DNA of 64,000 bases from Achromobacter pulmonis (GTDB lineage: Bacteria > Pseudomonadota > Gammaproteobacteria > Burkholderiales > Burkholderiaceae_B): assembly GCF_902859765.1 (NCBI RefSeq), contig NZ_CADIJV010000013.1:62001-126000 (forward strand). Reading direction: 5' to 3'. A program made the translations under genes and the position numbers. Shown here one piece after another: positions 1 through 7,793 of the stretch. A model generated the notes under the pieces. It had not been told where the DNA came from, did no database searches, and saw only the letters and a program-made list of their open reading frames with translations. Each line of letters begins with the position of its first letter. The stretch's first letter is position 1.

Positions 1-739
1 CGCGCGTCTTGGCCAGCGTCAGCACGCTGGCCGATTGTTCCAGGATGGCCACGGCCTTCTTCAATTCCTCGGCCGAGGCGCCATCTTCCAGGATGACCAT
101 GCGCGCGTTGCGGGCGTTGGCCATTTTCACGTCCGACATCTTGCCGTGGGTCTGGTAGACCTGGGTCCAATCCATTTTCTTGCCGGCCTTCAGGGCGATC
201 GGCTCGATATAGGTGAGCGCAGTGCTGCCGGCCGCGCGCACGGCGAAGGCGAAGTCGGCGGTGTGGCCGCTGCTGCCCTTGGCGCGCGCGCCCTTGACCA
301 TGCGGTTGGGGCCGACGCCGGCCGCCAGCGCCCGGCCCACCTGGGCGCGAAAGCGCAGCTGGCTGAAGCGCGGCATCCATTTGGCGCACTGGAACGACAG
401 CGCCATGGCCAGCTTGACGGCGTCCCACAAGGCTTCCTGCAATTGCTCGTTGGGGCCGGTGGCGACGATGGCGCCGGACTTGTCAAAGTGCGCCAGGCTG
501 ACGCCCGGGGTTTCGTTGAGGAAATCGATGCGCTTGGCCGCCACTTCGATCCCGTAGCTGGAGGCGTGCATCGCGGTCTCACAGGCGTCGGTGAGATAGA
601 AGGTGTCGTCGTCCGGATAGGCGATGAAAAACGCCGCGTGCTGGCCGTCCAGGCCCAGCGTCATCGGCGCGATTGCGCGGATCGCGTGTTCTCCCGCCGG
701 CAGGACGGTCCAGCCGGCGGCTTCCAGGAAATTGCTCAT
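1..739 (-). CDS. DUF1828/DUF1829-type protein (C-terminus cut by window edge)
   Basis: The frame opens at the ATG at 739 and runs off the left edge, giving about 246 residues without a stop. The N-terminal part (start MSNFLEAAGWTV, then a YPDDDTFYLTDACETAMHA stretch) resembles the DUF1828 fold, in which a protein displays a 'Y-x-L-T-D-x-G/C-x-T' strand. The rest would correspond to DUF1829. DUF1828/1829 proteins are found in phages and bacterial accessory regions and have no settled function. The start overlaps the stop of the upstream gene (736..1272) by an ATGA, so the two are translationally coupled. The family assignment is by motif memory only. The alternative is an unrelated hypothetical protein. 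Confidence 0.6.
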   Translation of the reverse strand, partial: MSNFLEAAGWTVLPAGEHAIRAIAPMTLGLDGQHAAFFIAYPDDDTFYLTDACETAMHASSYGIEVAAKRIDFLNETPGVSLAHFDKSGAIVATGPNEQLQEALWDAVKLAMALSFQCAKWMPRFSQLRFRAQVGRALAAGVGPNRMVKGARAKGSSGHTADFAFAVRAAGSTALTYIEPIALKAGKKMDWTQVYQTHGKMSDVKMANARNARMVILEDGASAEELKKAVAILEQSASVLTLAKTR

Positions 740-1272
740 AGGATCAGTTCGATTTGTCGGCCCTTGAGGGGATGCGCGAAACCGCCGGTCAGGGTCAGGT
801 TGGCCCTCGGCAGGAAATACTGCATCAGCTCGGCGATGGTATGCAGGGCGGGCACGACGGGCGCGGCGTAGCCTTCGCCTTCGTCGACCCAGATATGTTC
901 GTGGCTGCGGTCGGCCAGCGGCTTGCGGTAGTGCGGCCGGTCCTGGCCCACCAGACTGGTGTGGAAGGCGTCATCGGTGTCGACGCCGAAAACGCGGTGC
1001 GGGCCGACGAACAGGCTGGCGCAGAAGGCTTCGGCCAGGAAGATCGTGGCCTGGCCGTGCACGTCGGTGCGGGCGCCGCGATAGGTGGCGCGAAAGATCA
1101 CGTCGTCGCGCACCTCGCCCTTGACGCGGCACGGGCTGGCGAATTCCATCCATTGGGGGCTGATCGCGGCCGGCTTGGGGGTCCAGGTGACCGGTTTGAC
1201 GGTTTCCTTGGGCTCCGCAAGGATCTCTTGCACCTCATCAGGGGTGATTAACGGTTCGAACTTGTTGGCCAT
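736..1272 (-). CDS. Hypothetical protein coupled to the DUF1828-type gene
   Basis: The protein has 178 residues starting MANKFEPLITPDE. I recognise no family. It is soluble in appearance, with no membrane segment or signal peptide. It holds two His-rich patches (DRPHYRKPL and DRSHEHIWVDEGEG) and a C-terminal LPRANLTLTGGFAHPLKGRQIELIL strand-like tail that I quote only in part. It is the first gene of a two-gene operon and its TGA overlaps the ATG of the DUF1828-type gene by 4 bases, which suggests that the two products act together. A terminator lies just upstream and isolates the operon from the metallopeptidase gene. Confidence 0.6.
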   Translation of the reverse strand: MANKFEPLITPDEVQEILAEPKETVKPVTWTPKPAAISPQWMEFASPCRVKGEVRDDVIFRATYRGARTDVHGQATIFLAEAFCASLFVGPHRVFGVDTDDAFHTSLVGQDRPHYRKPLADRSHEHIWVDEGEGYAAPVVPALHTIAELMQYFLPRANLTLTGGFAHPLKGRQIELIL

Positions 1273-1318
1273 GGAACGGATCTAGAGTCGGGAAATGCAC
1301 CGCCGGGCCGCCCAGCGG

Positions 1319-1339
1319 AAAAGCCCCCTCGCGGGGGCT
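1319..1339 (-). terminator. Rho-independent terminator of the YpfJ-type gene
   Basis: A perfect 7-bp stem (AGCCCCC / GGGGGCT, loop TCGC) is followed on the minus strand by a short T run (AAAA on the plus strand at 1319-1322). It lies 115 bp after the stop of the metallopeptidase gene and before the two-gene DUF1828 operon. Confidence 0.7.
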
Positions 1340-1407
1340 CTGACCCGCGCCGCCGGATGGGCGCGGGGGCGTAATCTTACAAGATGAAGACGGTGCCGGT
1401 CTGTTCG

Positions 1408-1423
1408 CTGTACGGATATACAG
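1408..1423. promoter_or_regulatory. Weak SOS-box-like palindrome
   Basis: CTGT-N8-ACAG (CTGTACGGATATACAG) matches the LexA half-sites used in many proteobacteria, with a partly A+T-rich centre. It lies just after the metallopeptidase stop codon and about 135 bp upstream of the DUF1828 operon, with a terminator in between. A match of this strength is expected about once by chance in a window this size. Confidence 0.2.
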
Positions 1424-1453
1424 CCATGGCGGCCGGCGCGCCGGCATGCCGGG

Positions 1454-2308
1454 CTACAGCGAACTGGCGGCGAAAGTATCGCATTGCTTGAGGCTGCCGC
1501 TTTCCAGGCCGCGCTTGAACCAGCGCACGCGCTGCGCCGACGAGCCGTGGGTGAAGGCGTCGGGCACCACATAACCCTGGCTCTGCTTTTGCAGCCGGTC
1601 ATCGCCGATGGCGGTGGCGGCGGCCAGCGCTTCCTCGACGTCGCCGCTTTCGAGGATATTGCGGGCGGCGTTGGCGCGCTGCGCCCACAGGCCGGCGAAG
1701 CAGTCGGCCTGCAGTTCCATGCGCACCGACAGCGCGTTGGCCTGCGAGGGGTTGCGCCGGCGCAGGTTGTCGACCTGGTCGGAGATGCCCAGCAGATGCT
1801 GGACGTGGTGGCCGACCTCGTGCGCGATGACATAGGCCTGGGCGAAATCGCCGGGGGCCTTGAAGCGGCTCTGCAATTCGTCGAAAAAGGCCAGGTCGAT
1901 ATAGACCTTGCTGTCGCCGGGGCAGTAGAACGGCCCCATGGCGGCCTGGCCGGTGCCACAGGCGGTGGGCGTGGCGCCGCGGAACAGCACCAGCTTGGGC
2001 GGCACATATTGGCGGTTCAGGTCTTTCTGGAAGATGGCGCTCCAGGTGTCCTCGGTTTCGCCCAGCACCTTGGACACGAAGCGCGCCTGCGGGTCGTTGG
2101 CGGGCGGCCGGGTGGCCGGGCCGGTCTGCTGCTGCGTCGGCGGACCTTCGGCCATCTGCAGCACCACGCTGGGGTCGATGCCGAAATACATGGCCACCAG
2201 GGCCAGCACGATGGTGCCGATGCCGATGGTGCCGCGGCCGCCGATGCGCGGGCCGCTGGCGCGGCGGTCTTCCACGTTGTCGCTCTCGCGGGAATCGTCC
2301 AGGCGCAT
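1454..2308 (-). CDS. ypfJ: Neutral zinc metallopeptidase, YpfJ family
   Basis: The protein has 284 residues, the usual size for the YpfJ/Zn_peptidase (PF04228) family. The N-terminus carries an RxDDxRxSxNVEDRR-type stretch (MRLDDSRESDNVEDRR), then one membrane segment (about residues 27-45, IGIGTIVLALVAMYFG). The catalytic HEVGHH motif (about residue 165) and YIDLAFF precede it in the normal order. A membrane-anchored extracytoplasmic metalloprotease is expected; the physiological substrate of the family is unknown. It is a single gene with its own downstream terminator. Confidence 0.9.
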   Translation of the reverse strand: MRLDDSRESDNVEDRRASGPRIGGRGTIGIGTIVLALVAMYFGIDPSVVLQMAEGPPTQQQTGPATRPPANDPQARFVSKVLGETEDTWSAIFQKDLNRQYVPPKLVLFRGATPTACGTGQAAMGPFYCPGDSKVYIDLAFFDELQSRFKAPGDFAQAYVIAHEVGHHVQHLLGISDQVDNLRRRNPSQANALSVRMELQADCFAGLWAQRANAARNILESGDVEEALAAATAIGDDRLQKQSQGYVVPDAFTHGSSAQRVRWFKRGLESGSLKQCDTFAASSL

Positions 2309-2396
2309 ACTGTGTCTCCGGGCGGGCCCGCAGGGCCGCCATGTGTTGCCAGTGCCGCGATGGTGAAGCGGCCTTCAAGAGTGTTAGGATAAACCC

Positions 2397-3023
2397 ATGG
2401 CTCTCCATTTAGATATCCACCCCGCGAATCCGCAACCGCGTCTGCTCAAGCAGGCCGCCCAATGGCTGAACGACGGGGGCCTGGTGGCGGTGCCCACTGA
2501 TTCCAGCTATGCGGTGGTCGCGCGCCTGGACGACAAGAACGCGGCCGACGGCCTGCGCCGCCTGCGCGGCCTGGACGAACGCCATCACCTGACGCTGCTA
2601 TGCCGCGACCTGGCCGAGATCGGCCACTTCGCGCGCGTCGACAACCGCCAGTACCGCCTGCTCAAGGCCGCCACCCCGGGGCCCTGGACTTTCATCCTGG
2701 AAGCCACCAAGGAGGTGCCGCGGCGTGTCTCGCACCCGTCGCGCAAGACCATCGGCATCCGCGTGCCCGATCATGCCGTCATGCTGGGCCTGCTCGAACA
2801 GATGGGCGCGCCGCTGCTGTCCACCACCCTGATCCCGAAGGGGGAGGACGAGGCCCTGAACGACGCCGAGGCCATCCGCGAGCGCTACGCCCACGACCTG
2901 GCCGCCGTGATCGACGCCGGCGCCTGCCCGCAGTCGCCGACCACCGTGATCGACCTGACCGGCACCGAGCCGGCCGTGGTGCGGGTGGGCCGCGGCGATC
3001 CGGCCACGTTGGGCCTGGCCTGA
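2397..3023 (+). CDS. yciO: Sua5/YciO/YrdC family protein (YciO type)
   Basis: The protein has 208 residues with the whole YrdC fold: DGGLVAVPTDSSYAV near the start (the family's 'G-x-x-x-x-PTDT-x-Y' nucleotide and L-threonine region), K(N)AADGLRRLRGLDERHHLTLL, and the PGPWTFILEAT block. TsaC/Sua5 proteins make threonylcarbamoyl-AMP for the t6A tRNA modification. Length and the HPSRKTIGIRVPDH stretch fit the shorter YciO branch, whose contribution to t6A is weaker or uncertain. It is divergent from the metallopeptidase gene and probably shares a transcript with the downstream protease and dapA. Confidence 0.85.
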   Translation: MALHLDIHPANPQPRLLKQAAQWLNDGGLVAVPTDSSYAVVARLDDKNAADGLRRLRGLDERHHLTLLCRDLAEIGHFARVDNRQYRLLKAATPGPWTFILEATKEVPRRVSHPSRKTIGIRVPDHAVMLGLLEQMGAPLLSTTLIPKGEDEALNDAEAIRERYAHDLAAVIDAGACPQSPTTVIDLTGTEPAVVRVGRGDPATLGLA

Positions 3024-3192
3024 ACCCCGGTCGCCCGCGCCGGCAAGGCGCCGCCGCCATCCGCGGGCCGCTTGCCCGCCGCGCGGAAGGCCTGGCCCGC
3101 GTCCGCGGCGCTGCCGGCCGCTGCGGCGTCTTGCTCCGTTCCGTTTTTTGCCGCGCCTTTCTTCGCGCGGCTCCTCTACAATCCGGTTCGCC

Positions 3193-3840
3193 ATGAACGA
3201 GATCATCCAAACCATCGCGGTCTACGCGATACCGGTCATTTTCGCCATCACCCTGCACGAGGCCGCGCACGGCTACGTCGCGCGCATGCTCGGCGATCCG
3301 ACCGCGTACCAGGCGGGCCGCGTCAGCCTGAACCCGGCTCGCCATATCGACCCGATCGGCACGCTGCTGGTGCCGGTGGTGATCCTGCTGACTTCCAAGC
3401 TGCTCGGCAGCCCCGGCATGCTGTTCGGCTGGGCCAAGCCGGTGCCGGTGGATTTCGGCCGCCTGCGCCGCCCCAAGAAAGACATGCTGTGGGTGGCGCT
3501 GGCCGGGCCCGCCGCCAATCTGCTGATGGCCATCCTGTGGGTGTTTTCGCTGCGCCTGTTTCTCGAAACCGGCATGCAAGAGAGCTTCTGGTTCGAAATG
3601 GCCATGGCCGGCGTGCAGGTCAACCTGGTGCTGATGGCGCTGAACCTGCTGCCGGTCCCGCCGCTGGATGGGGGACGTATCCTTTTCAGCCTGCTGCCGA
3701 ACCGCCTGGCCTGGCAGTATTCGAAAATCGAGCCGTATGGCCTGGTCATCGTGGTGGTGCTGTTGGTCACCGATGTGCTGTGGATATTGATGCGTCCGGT
3801 ATTGGCTTTGGGGACGGCTATCGTCCAGTGGTTTCTGTAG
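3193..3840 (+). CDS. Site-2 protease family membrane metalloprotease (peptidase M50)
   Basis: The protein has 215 residues from the ATG at 3193 (MNEIIQTIAVYAIPV). I prefer this start to the in-frame one at 3148, because the upstream codons read as non-coding. The zinc motif HEAAH lies in the first membrane segment (about residue 23) and the second metal-ligand motif N-x-x-P-x-x-PLDGGRI near residue 155. Several hydrophobic segments fit the YwhC-like small M50 proteins, which cut membrane-embedded substrates; the substrate is unknown here. It lies just upstream of dapA, a common order in this family of bacteria. Confidence 0.88.
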   Translation: MNEIIQTIAVYAIPVIFAITLHEAAHGYVARMLGDPTAYQAGRVSLNPARHIDPIGTLLVPVVILLTSKLLGSPGMLFGWAKPVPVDFGRLRRPKKDMLWVALAGPAANLLMAILWVFSLRLFLETGMQESFWFEMAMAGVQVNLVLMALNLLPVPPLDGGRILFSLLPNRLAWQYSKIEPYGLVIVVVLLVTDVLWILMRPVLALGTAIVQWFL

Positions 3841-3927
3841 GAATTTGGCCAATATCCGTTAAACTCAGCGGTTTCACTGATTCTGGCCCTGGGGCATCCC
3901 GCCGTGGGGCTTTGGAGCCCTTCACTT

Positions 3928-4833
3928 ATGGCATCCCCTGCACCCGCCGCAGGCGTTAATTTCCAGGGCAGCATGGTGGCCCTTGTCACCCCGATGCAGC
4001 CCGACGGCAGCCTGGACTACGCTGCCTACCGGTCGTTGATCGACTGGCATATCCAGGAAGGAACCGATGCTCTGGTGGTGGTGGGCACCACCGGGGAGTC
4101 GCCGACGGTCTCCATGGAAGAACACGCGGAATTGATCCGCGTGGCGGTCGAGCATGCGGCGAACCGCATCCCGGTCATCGCCGGCGTGGGCGCCAATTCC
4201 ACCGATGAAGCCATCCACCTCACGCGCCACGCCAAGGCGGTGGGCGCGCAGGCCGGCCTGTCGGTGGTGCCGTACTACAACAAGCCGTCGCAGGAAGGCC
4301 TGTACCGCCACTTCCGCGCCATCGCGGAAGCCGTGGACCTGCCGACCATCCTGTACAACGTGCCCGGCCGCACCGTGGCCGACATGAGCACCGAAACCGT
4401 GCTGCGCCTGGCCCAGTTGCCGGGCATCATCGGCATCAAGGACGCCACCGGCGACATCGCCCGCGGCGGCCTGCTGCTGCGCGAGGCGCCGGCCAGCTTC
4501 CAGGTGTTCAGCGGCGACGATCCCACCGCCGCCGCCCTGATCCTGCTGGGCGCGCGTGGCAATATTTCCGTCACCGCCAACGTCGCGCCCAAGTTGATGC
4601 GCGACTTGTGTGCCGCCGCCCTGGCGGGCAATGTGCCGAAGGTGCGTGAACTTAATGCGTACCTGGCCCGTCTGAACAAGGCTTTGTTCGTTGAAGCCAA
4701 TCCTATTCCCGTCAAGTGGGCGCTGGCCGAAATGGGCCGCACCGCACTGGGCTACCGGTTGCCGCTGGTGGAACTGGGCGCGCAGCACCACGAAACGGTG
4801 CGTCGCGCGCTCCAGGAAACGGGCCTGCTCTAA
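3928..4833 (+). CDS. dapA: 4-hydroxy-tetrahydrodipicolinate synthase
   Basis: The protein has 301 residues from the ATG at 3928 ([23 protein letters not shown]). A GTG at 3904 would add eight residues not seen in the family. DapA condenses pyruvate with aspartate semialdehyde in lysine and diaminopimelate synthesis in the cytoplasm. The visible marks are GTTGESPT (substrate loop), [14 protein letters not shown] (catalytic Tyr), YNVPGRT and GIKDATGD, which contains the Schiff-base lysine, then the SGDD motif. The stop is followed 17 bp later by bamC, so the two are likely co-transcribed, as in E. coli. Confidence 0.97.
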   Translation: MASPAPAAGVNFQGSMVALVTPMQPDGSLDYAAYRSLIDWHIQEGTDALVVVGTTGESPTVSMEEHAELIRVAVEHAANRIPVIAGVGANSTDEAIHLTRHAKAVGAQAGLSVVPYYNKPSQEGLYRHFRAIAEAVDLPTILYNVPGRTVADMSTETVLRLAQLPGIIGIKDATGDIARGGLLLREAPASFQVFSGDDPTAAALILLGARGNISVTANVAPKLMRDLCAAALAGNVPKVRELNAYLARLNKALFVEANPIPVKWALAEMGRTALGYRLPLVELGAQHHETVRRALQETGLL

Positions 4834-4850
4834 ATATCGTGAGGATACGT

Positions 4851-5975
4851 ATGAACAAGCGTCATGCCGGTATGTCGGCATTGATGTCTCTGGTGTTGTT
4901 GGCCGGCTGCAGCGAGGTCAACCAATTCCTGGGCAATGAAGAGTCCGTCAACTACAAGAGCGCCGTCACCCAACGTGGCGAGCCGCTGAGCATTCCGCCC
5001 GACCTGACCCAGGCCGCCAGCGATCCGCGCTACCGCGCGCCGGCGTCGGGTTCCACGACCTATTCGCAATTCCAGCAGCAGGGCCAGGCGCAAGCCACGG
5101 CGCCCAAGAGCAGCAACGTGCTGCCGAACCGCCAGGACATGCGCGTCGAGCGCGATGGCGACCTGCGCTGGCTGGTGGTCGATCGCCCGCCCGAGGACGT
5201 GTTCCCGCGTCTGGTCGACTTCTGGACCGAAAACGGCTTCACCGTCGCCAGCAACAATCCGGCCGCCGGCCTGATCGAAACCGACTGGGCGGAGAACCGC
5301 GCCAAGATCCCGGAAAGCTGGCTGCGCCAGGCCCTGGGCGCGGTGCTGGAATCGGCCTGGGATAGCGGCGAGCGCGAAAAATTCCGCACCCGCGTCGAGC
5401 GCGTCAACGGCCACACCGAGATTTTCGTCAGCCATCGCCAGATGCTCGAAAAGCGCGTCGGCGGCGACGGCATGCAGGTACAATGGCAGAACGGCAAGGA
5501 AGACCCGGGCCTGAACGCCGCCATGCTGGCGCGCATGATGGTCTATCTGGGTACCGACGTCGACAACGCCCGCAAGCTGGTGCAGCAGGCCGAGGCCGCG
5601 CCGCAACAGCCGGCGGTGCAACAGGACGTGCGCGCCCAGGGCGCTGCCCTGATCGTCAACGAATCGTTCGACCGCGCCTGGCGCCGTGTCGGCGTGGCCT
5701 TGGACAGCGGCGGCTTCTCGGTCGAAGACCGCGACCGTTCGGCCGGCGATTACTACGTGCGCTACGTCGATACCGACACCGGCGAGCAGATCGACCAGCC
5801 GGGTTTCTTCAGCCGCATGTTCTCGGGCGACAAGAAAGCCGAGGCGCCGCAATACCGCATCCACCTGGTCGCCAGCGGCGATCAGACCAACGTGACGGTG
5901 CTGGACGCCAAGGGCACGCGCGACAACAGCGCCACGGCGCAACGCTTGCTGAGCGTGCTGAAAGACAAGATGTGA
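4851..5975 (+). CDS. bamC: Outer membrane protein assembly factor BamC (lipoprotein NlpB)
   Basis: The protein has 374 residues starting MNKRHAGMSALMSLVLL. A signal peptide ends in the lipobox LAGC, so Cys22 should be lipidated. BamC is an accessory lipoprotein of the BAM complex, which inserts beta-barrel proteins into the outer membrane. After the Cys comes the extended NYKSAVTQRGEPLSIPPDLTQ region, the part of BamC that lies along BamD, followed by two helix-grip domains (about residues 95-210 and 260-374). It starts 17 bp after dapA with a GAGGA ribosome site and ends 41 bp before a strong terminator. Confidence 0.95.
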   Translation: MNKRHAGMSALMSLVLLAGCSEVNQFLGNEESVNYKSAVTQRGEPLSIPPDLTQAASDPRYRAPASGSTTYSQFQQQGQAQATAPKSSNVLPNRQDMRVERDGDLRWLVVDRPPEDVFPRLVDFWTENGFTVASNNPAAGLIETDWAENRAKIPESWLRQALGAVLESAWDSGEREKFRTRVERVNGHTEIFVSHRQMLEKRVGGDGMQVQWQNGKEDPGLNAAMLARMMVYLGTDVDNARKLVQQAEAAPQQPAVQQDVRAQGAALIVNESFDRAWRRVGVALDSGGFSVEDRDRSAGDYYVRYVDTDTGEQIDQPGFFSRMFSGDKKAEAPQYRIHLVASGDQTNVTVLDAKGTRDNSATAQRLLSVLKDKM

Positions 5976-6016
5976 TGTCCCTTCTTCGCGTGGCGCCTTG
6001 GCGCCCGCGTCGATCC

Positions 6017-6045
6017 GGAAAAGGCCCCTCGGGGCCTTTTTTTTT
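6017..6045 (+). terminator. Rho-independent terminator of dapA-bamC
   Basis: An AAAAGGCCCC / GGGGCCTTTT hairpin with a two-base loop is followed by nine T residues. It lies 41 bp after the bamC stop. Confidence 0.95.
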
Positions 6046-6094
6046 GGGTGCGGCCGGCGAGGTGCGGCCGGCCTGCAATCGCCCGTGCACAAAA

Positions 6095-6126
6095 GAAAAC
6101 CCCGGCGCGAGGCCGGGGTTTTCTTT
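6095..6126 (-). terminator. Bidirectional terminator of the small lipoprotein gene
   Basis: GAAAACCCCGGC and GCCGGGGTTTTC form a long stem around a short GCGAG loop, with A and T tracts on both sides. It works for the convergent gene at 6155..6382 and as a backup for bamC. Confidence 0.85.
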
Positions 6127-6154
6127 CCTGGATCAGGGCGGGGGGGGGCTCTGA

Positions 6155-6382
6155 TCAGGAAGCGGGCGTGGTCGAGCCGCCGGGGGCATTCGAGCCGCCG
6201 CCAGGCGTGGTGGCTGGGGCGGGAGCCGGCGCCGGCGAGGTGGCCGGCGAGGGGCTGGAGGGCGCCGGGGCGCTGGCGCCCGGCGTGGGGTTGTTCGCGG
6301 GCGCCGGGGCATCTTCCTTCTTGTTGCAGGCACTGAGCGAGACCGCCAGCACCGACGCAATAATCAAGGTTTTGCTCATCAT
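6155..6382 (-). CDS. Small proline/alanine-rich lipoprotein
   Basis: The protein has 75 residues from the ATG at 6382 (MMSKTLIIASVLAVSLSAC). The start was chosen because AGGAG lies seven bases upstream; the longer reading frame back to 6433 lacks one. The signal peptide ends in the lipobox LSAC, followed by NKKEDAPAPANN and a long low-complexity Pro/Ala/Ser/Gly tail with PAPAPAP runs. It looks like a periplasm-facing lipoprotein with a disordered linker; function unknown. It is a single gene convergent with bamC and insulated by a terminator. Confidence 0.75.
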   Translation of the reverse strand: MMSKTLIIASVLAVSLSACNKKEDAPAPANNPTPGASAPAPSSPSPATSPAPAPAPATTPGGGSNAPGGSTTPAS

Positions 6383-6599
6383 TTTTAGACTCCTGTAGAT
6401 GACGACTCTTGAAACCCCGTCAGGGGAAACCAAGACTCAGGCTACAGGAAGCCGTAAGCGATGCGAGTGTGGAAATTAAAAAGGTCGCATCCCAATGGCA
6501 ACAAACCTTTCCACGCGGTGTGATGTCTTGCTGTATGTGACCTGGCGTACAGACCTCATTGCGTTCTGTGCAAGACGGATACGCACAGGTGTCCGGATA

Positions 6600-7793
6600 C
6601 TACGGGGCGACGTAATGAATCCAGCCCGAGTCCAGCCAATCCGCCAGGCAGGCGCGGGCGTCATCCGACAGGCGCGCGCAGGCCGGATCGGCGCAGTCCA
6701 GGCTGCGCGCGTCGGCCAGTTTGCACAGCGCGGGCGCGGCCGGCGTCATCGCGGTTTCGCCGTTGATGAAGAGCTGCTTGCCGCGATAGAGCATGCGGCT
6801 GCGGCGGTCCAGCACCAGCCTTCCGGCGGCGGGCCAGTCTTCTTCCAGATCCACCTCCAGGCCTTGCGGGCCATCGAAGACGCTGAGGTTGCTGGGTTCG
6901 GTCAGCCAGCAGCCCAGGAAGCGCGAGGCCAGCGCGTCGTCAAAGCGCAGCTTGCCGACGGTGTCGAGCGTGGCTTGGACCAGCGCGTCCGGCACCTGGG
7001 CCGGCGTGGCCACCGCGGCCTGGGCCGGGTCGCGGTAGACGGCCGACAGCTTGGGGCCGGGCAGCGCCGGTTCGCCGTAGGGGCCGCCCAGCAGCCCGAC
7101 GCGCGCCATCACCTGGTCGGCGGCGGCTTCGAGCAGGCCGCGCGCCAGCGTGGCCTGCGTGGGGGCACGGAAACCGATGGAGATGGTCATGCAGCCGTCG
7201 CCCATGGCGATGCCGTCATGCGCGGCCTGCGGCGGCAGGTAAAGCATGTCGCCCGGCGCCAGCACGGCCTGTTGCTCGGGCTGGAAATGGCTGAGGATCT
7301 TGAGCGGCAGCCCGGGTTCGAGCGACAGGTCCTTCTGGCGCCCGTAGCGCCATTCGCGCTGGCCGGCGGCCTGCAGCAGGAATACATCGTAGCTGTCGAA
7401 GTGCGGGCCGACGCCGCCGCCATGGCTGGCGATGCTGATCATCACGTCGTCCAGGCGCGCATCGGGGATGAAGCGGAACTGCTGCATCAGTTCGGCGGCG
7501 GCATCGCTGTGCAGGTCGACGCTTTGCACCAACAGGGTCCAGTCGCCTTCGTTGTCCTTCGGCAGGCGGGCGAAAGGGCCGCTTTCCATCTGCCATTCGC
7601 CGTTCTCGCGCCAGATCAGGCGCGATTCGACGTCGTCGCGGCGCGCCAGCTTCTTGATCGCGGCAAGGGTGACCGGCGGCTTGAAATCGGGAATGGCCTG
7701 GCGGATCAGCAGCGGCTTCTTTTGCCAGTAGCGGCGCATGAAGTCGTTGGGGCTCTGGTTGCCCAGCAGCGGCAGGGGATGGTCGAGGTTCAT
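6600..7793 (-). CDS. roxA: Ribosomal oxygenase, cupin/JmjC 2-oxoglutarate dioxygenase (RoxA/YcfD type)
   Basis: The protein has 397 residues starting [18 protein letters not shown]. The RoxA signature [14 protein letters not shown] is near the N-terminus. The Fe(II) facial triad is visible as HFD (in [12 protein letters not shown]) and the distal His in [10 protein letters not shown]. coli RoxA hydroxylates Arg81 of ribosomal protein L16 using O2 and 2-oxoglutarate. A winged-helix C-terminal region follows. The ATG overlaps the mutS stop as ATGA (7790-7793), so translation should be coupled to mutS, and any change in mutS transcription caused by the prophage should reach this gene. The frame continues upstream antisense inside mutS; I treat that extension as non-coding. 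Confidence 0.93.
   Translation of the reverse strand: MNLDHPLPLLGNQSPNDFMRRYWQKKPLLIRQAIPDFKPPVTLAAIKKLARRDDVESRLIWRENGEWQMESGPFARLPKDNEGDWTLLVQSVDLHSDAAAELMQQFRFIPDARLDDVMISIASHGGGVGPHFDSYDVFLLQAAGQREWRYGRQKDLSLEPGLPLKILSHFQPEQQAVLAPGDMLYLPPQAAHDGIAMGDGCMTISIGFRAPTQATLARGLLEAAADQVMARVGLLGGPYGEPALPGPKLSAVYRDPAQAAVATPAQVPDALVQATLDTVGKLRFDDALASRFLGCWLTEPSNLSVFDGPQGLEVDLEEDWPAAGRLVLDRRSRMLYRGKQLFINGETAMTPAAPALCKLADARSLDCADPACARLSDDARACLADWLDSGWIHYVAP

Noticed and set aside
1408-1423. SOS box controlling the DUF1828 operon
   Set aside because: One such CTGT-N8-ACAG match is expected by chance, it lies inside the tail of another transcript, and a terminator separates it from the operon. Listed only as a weak site.
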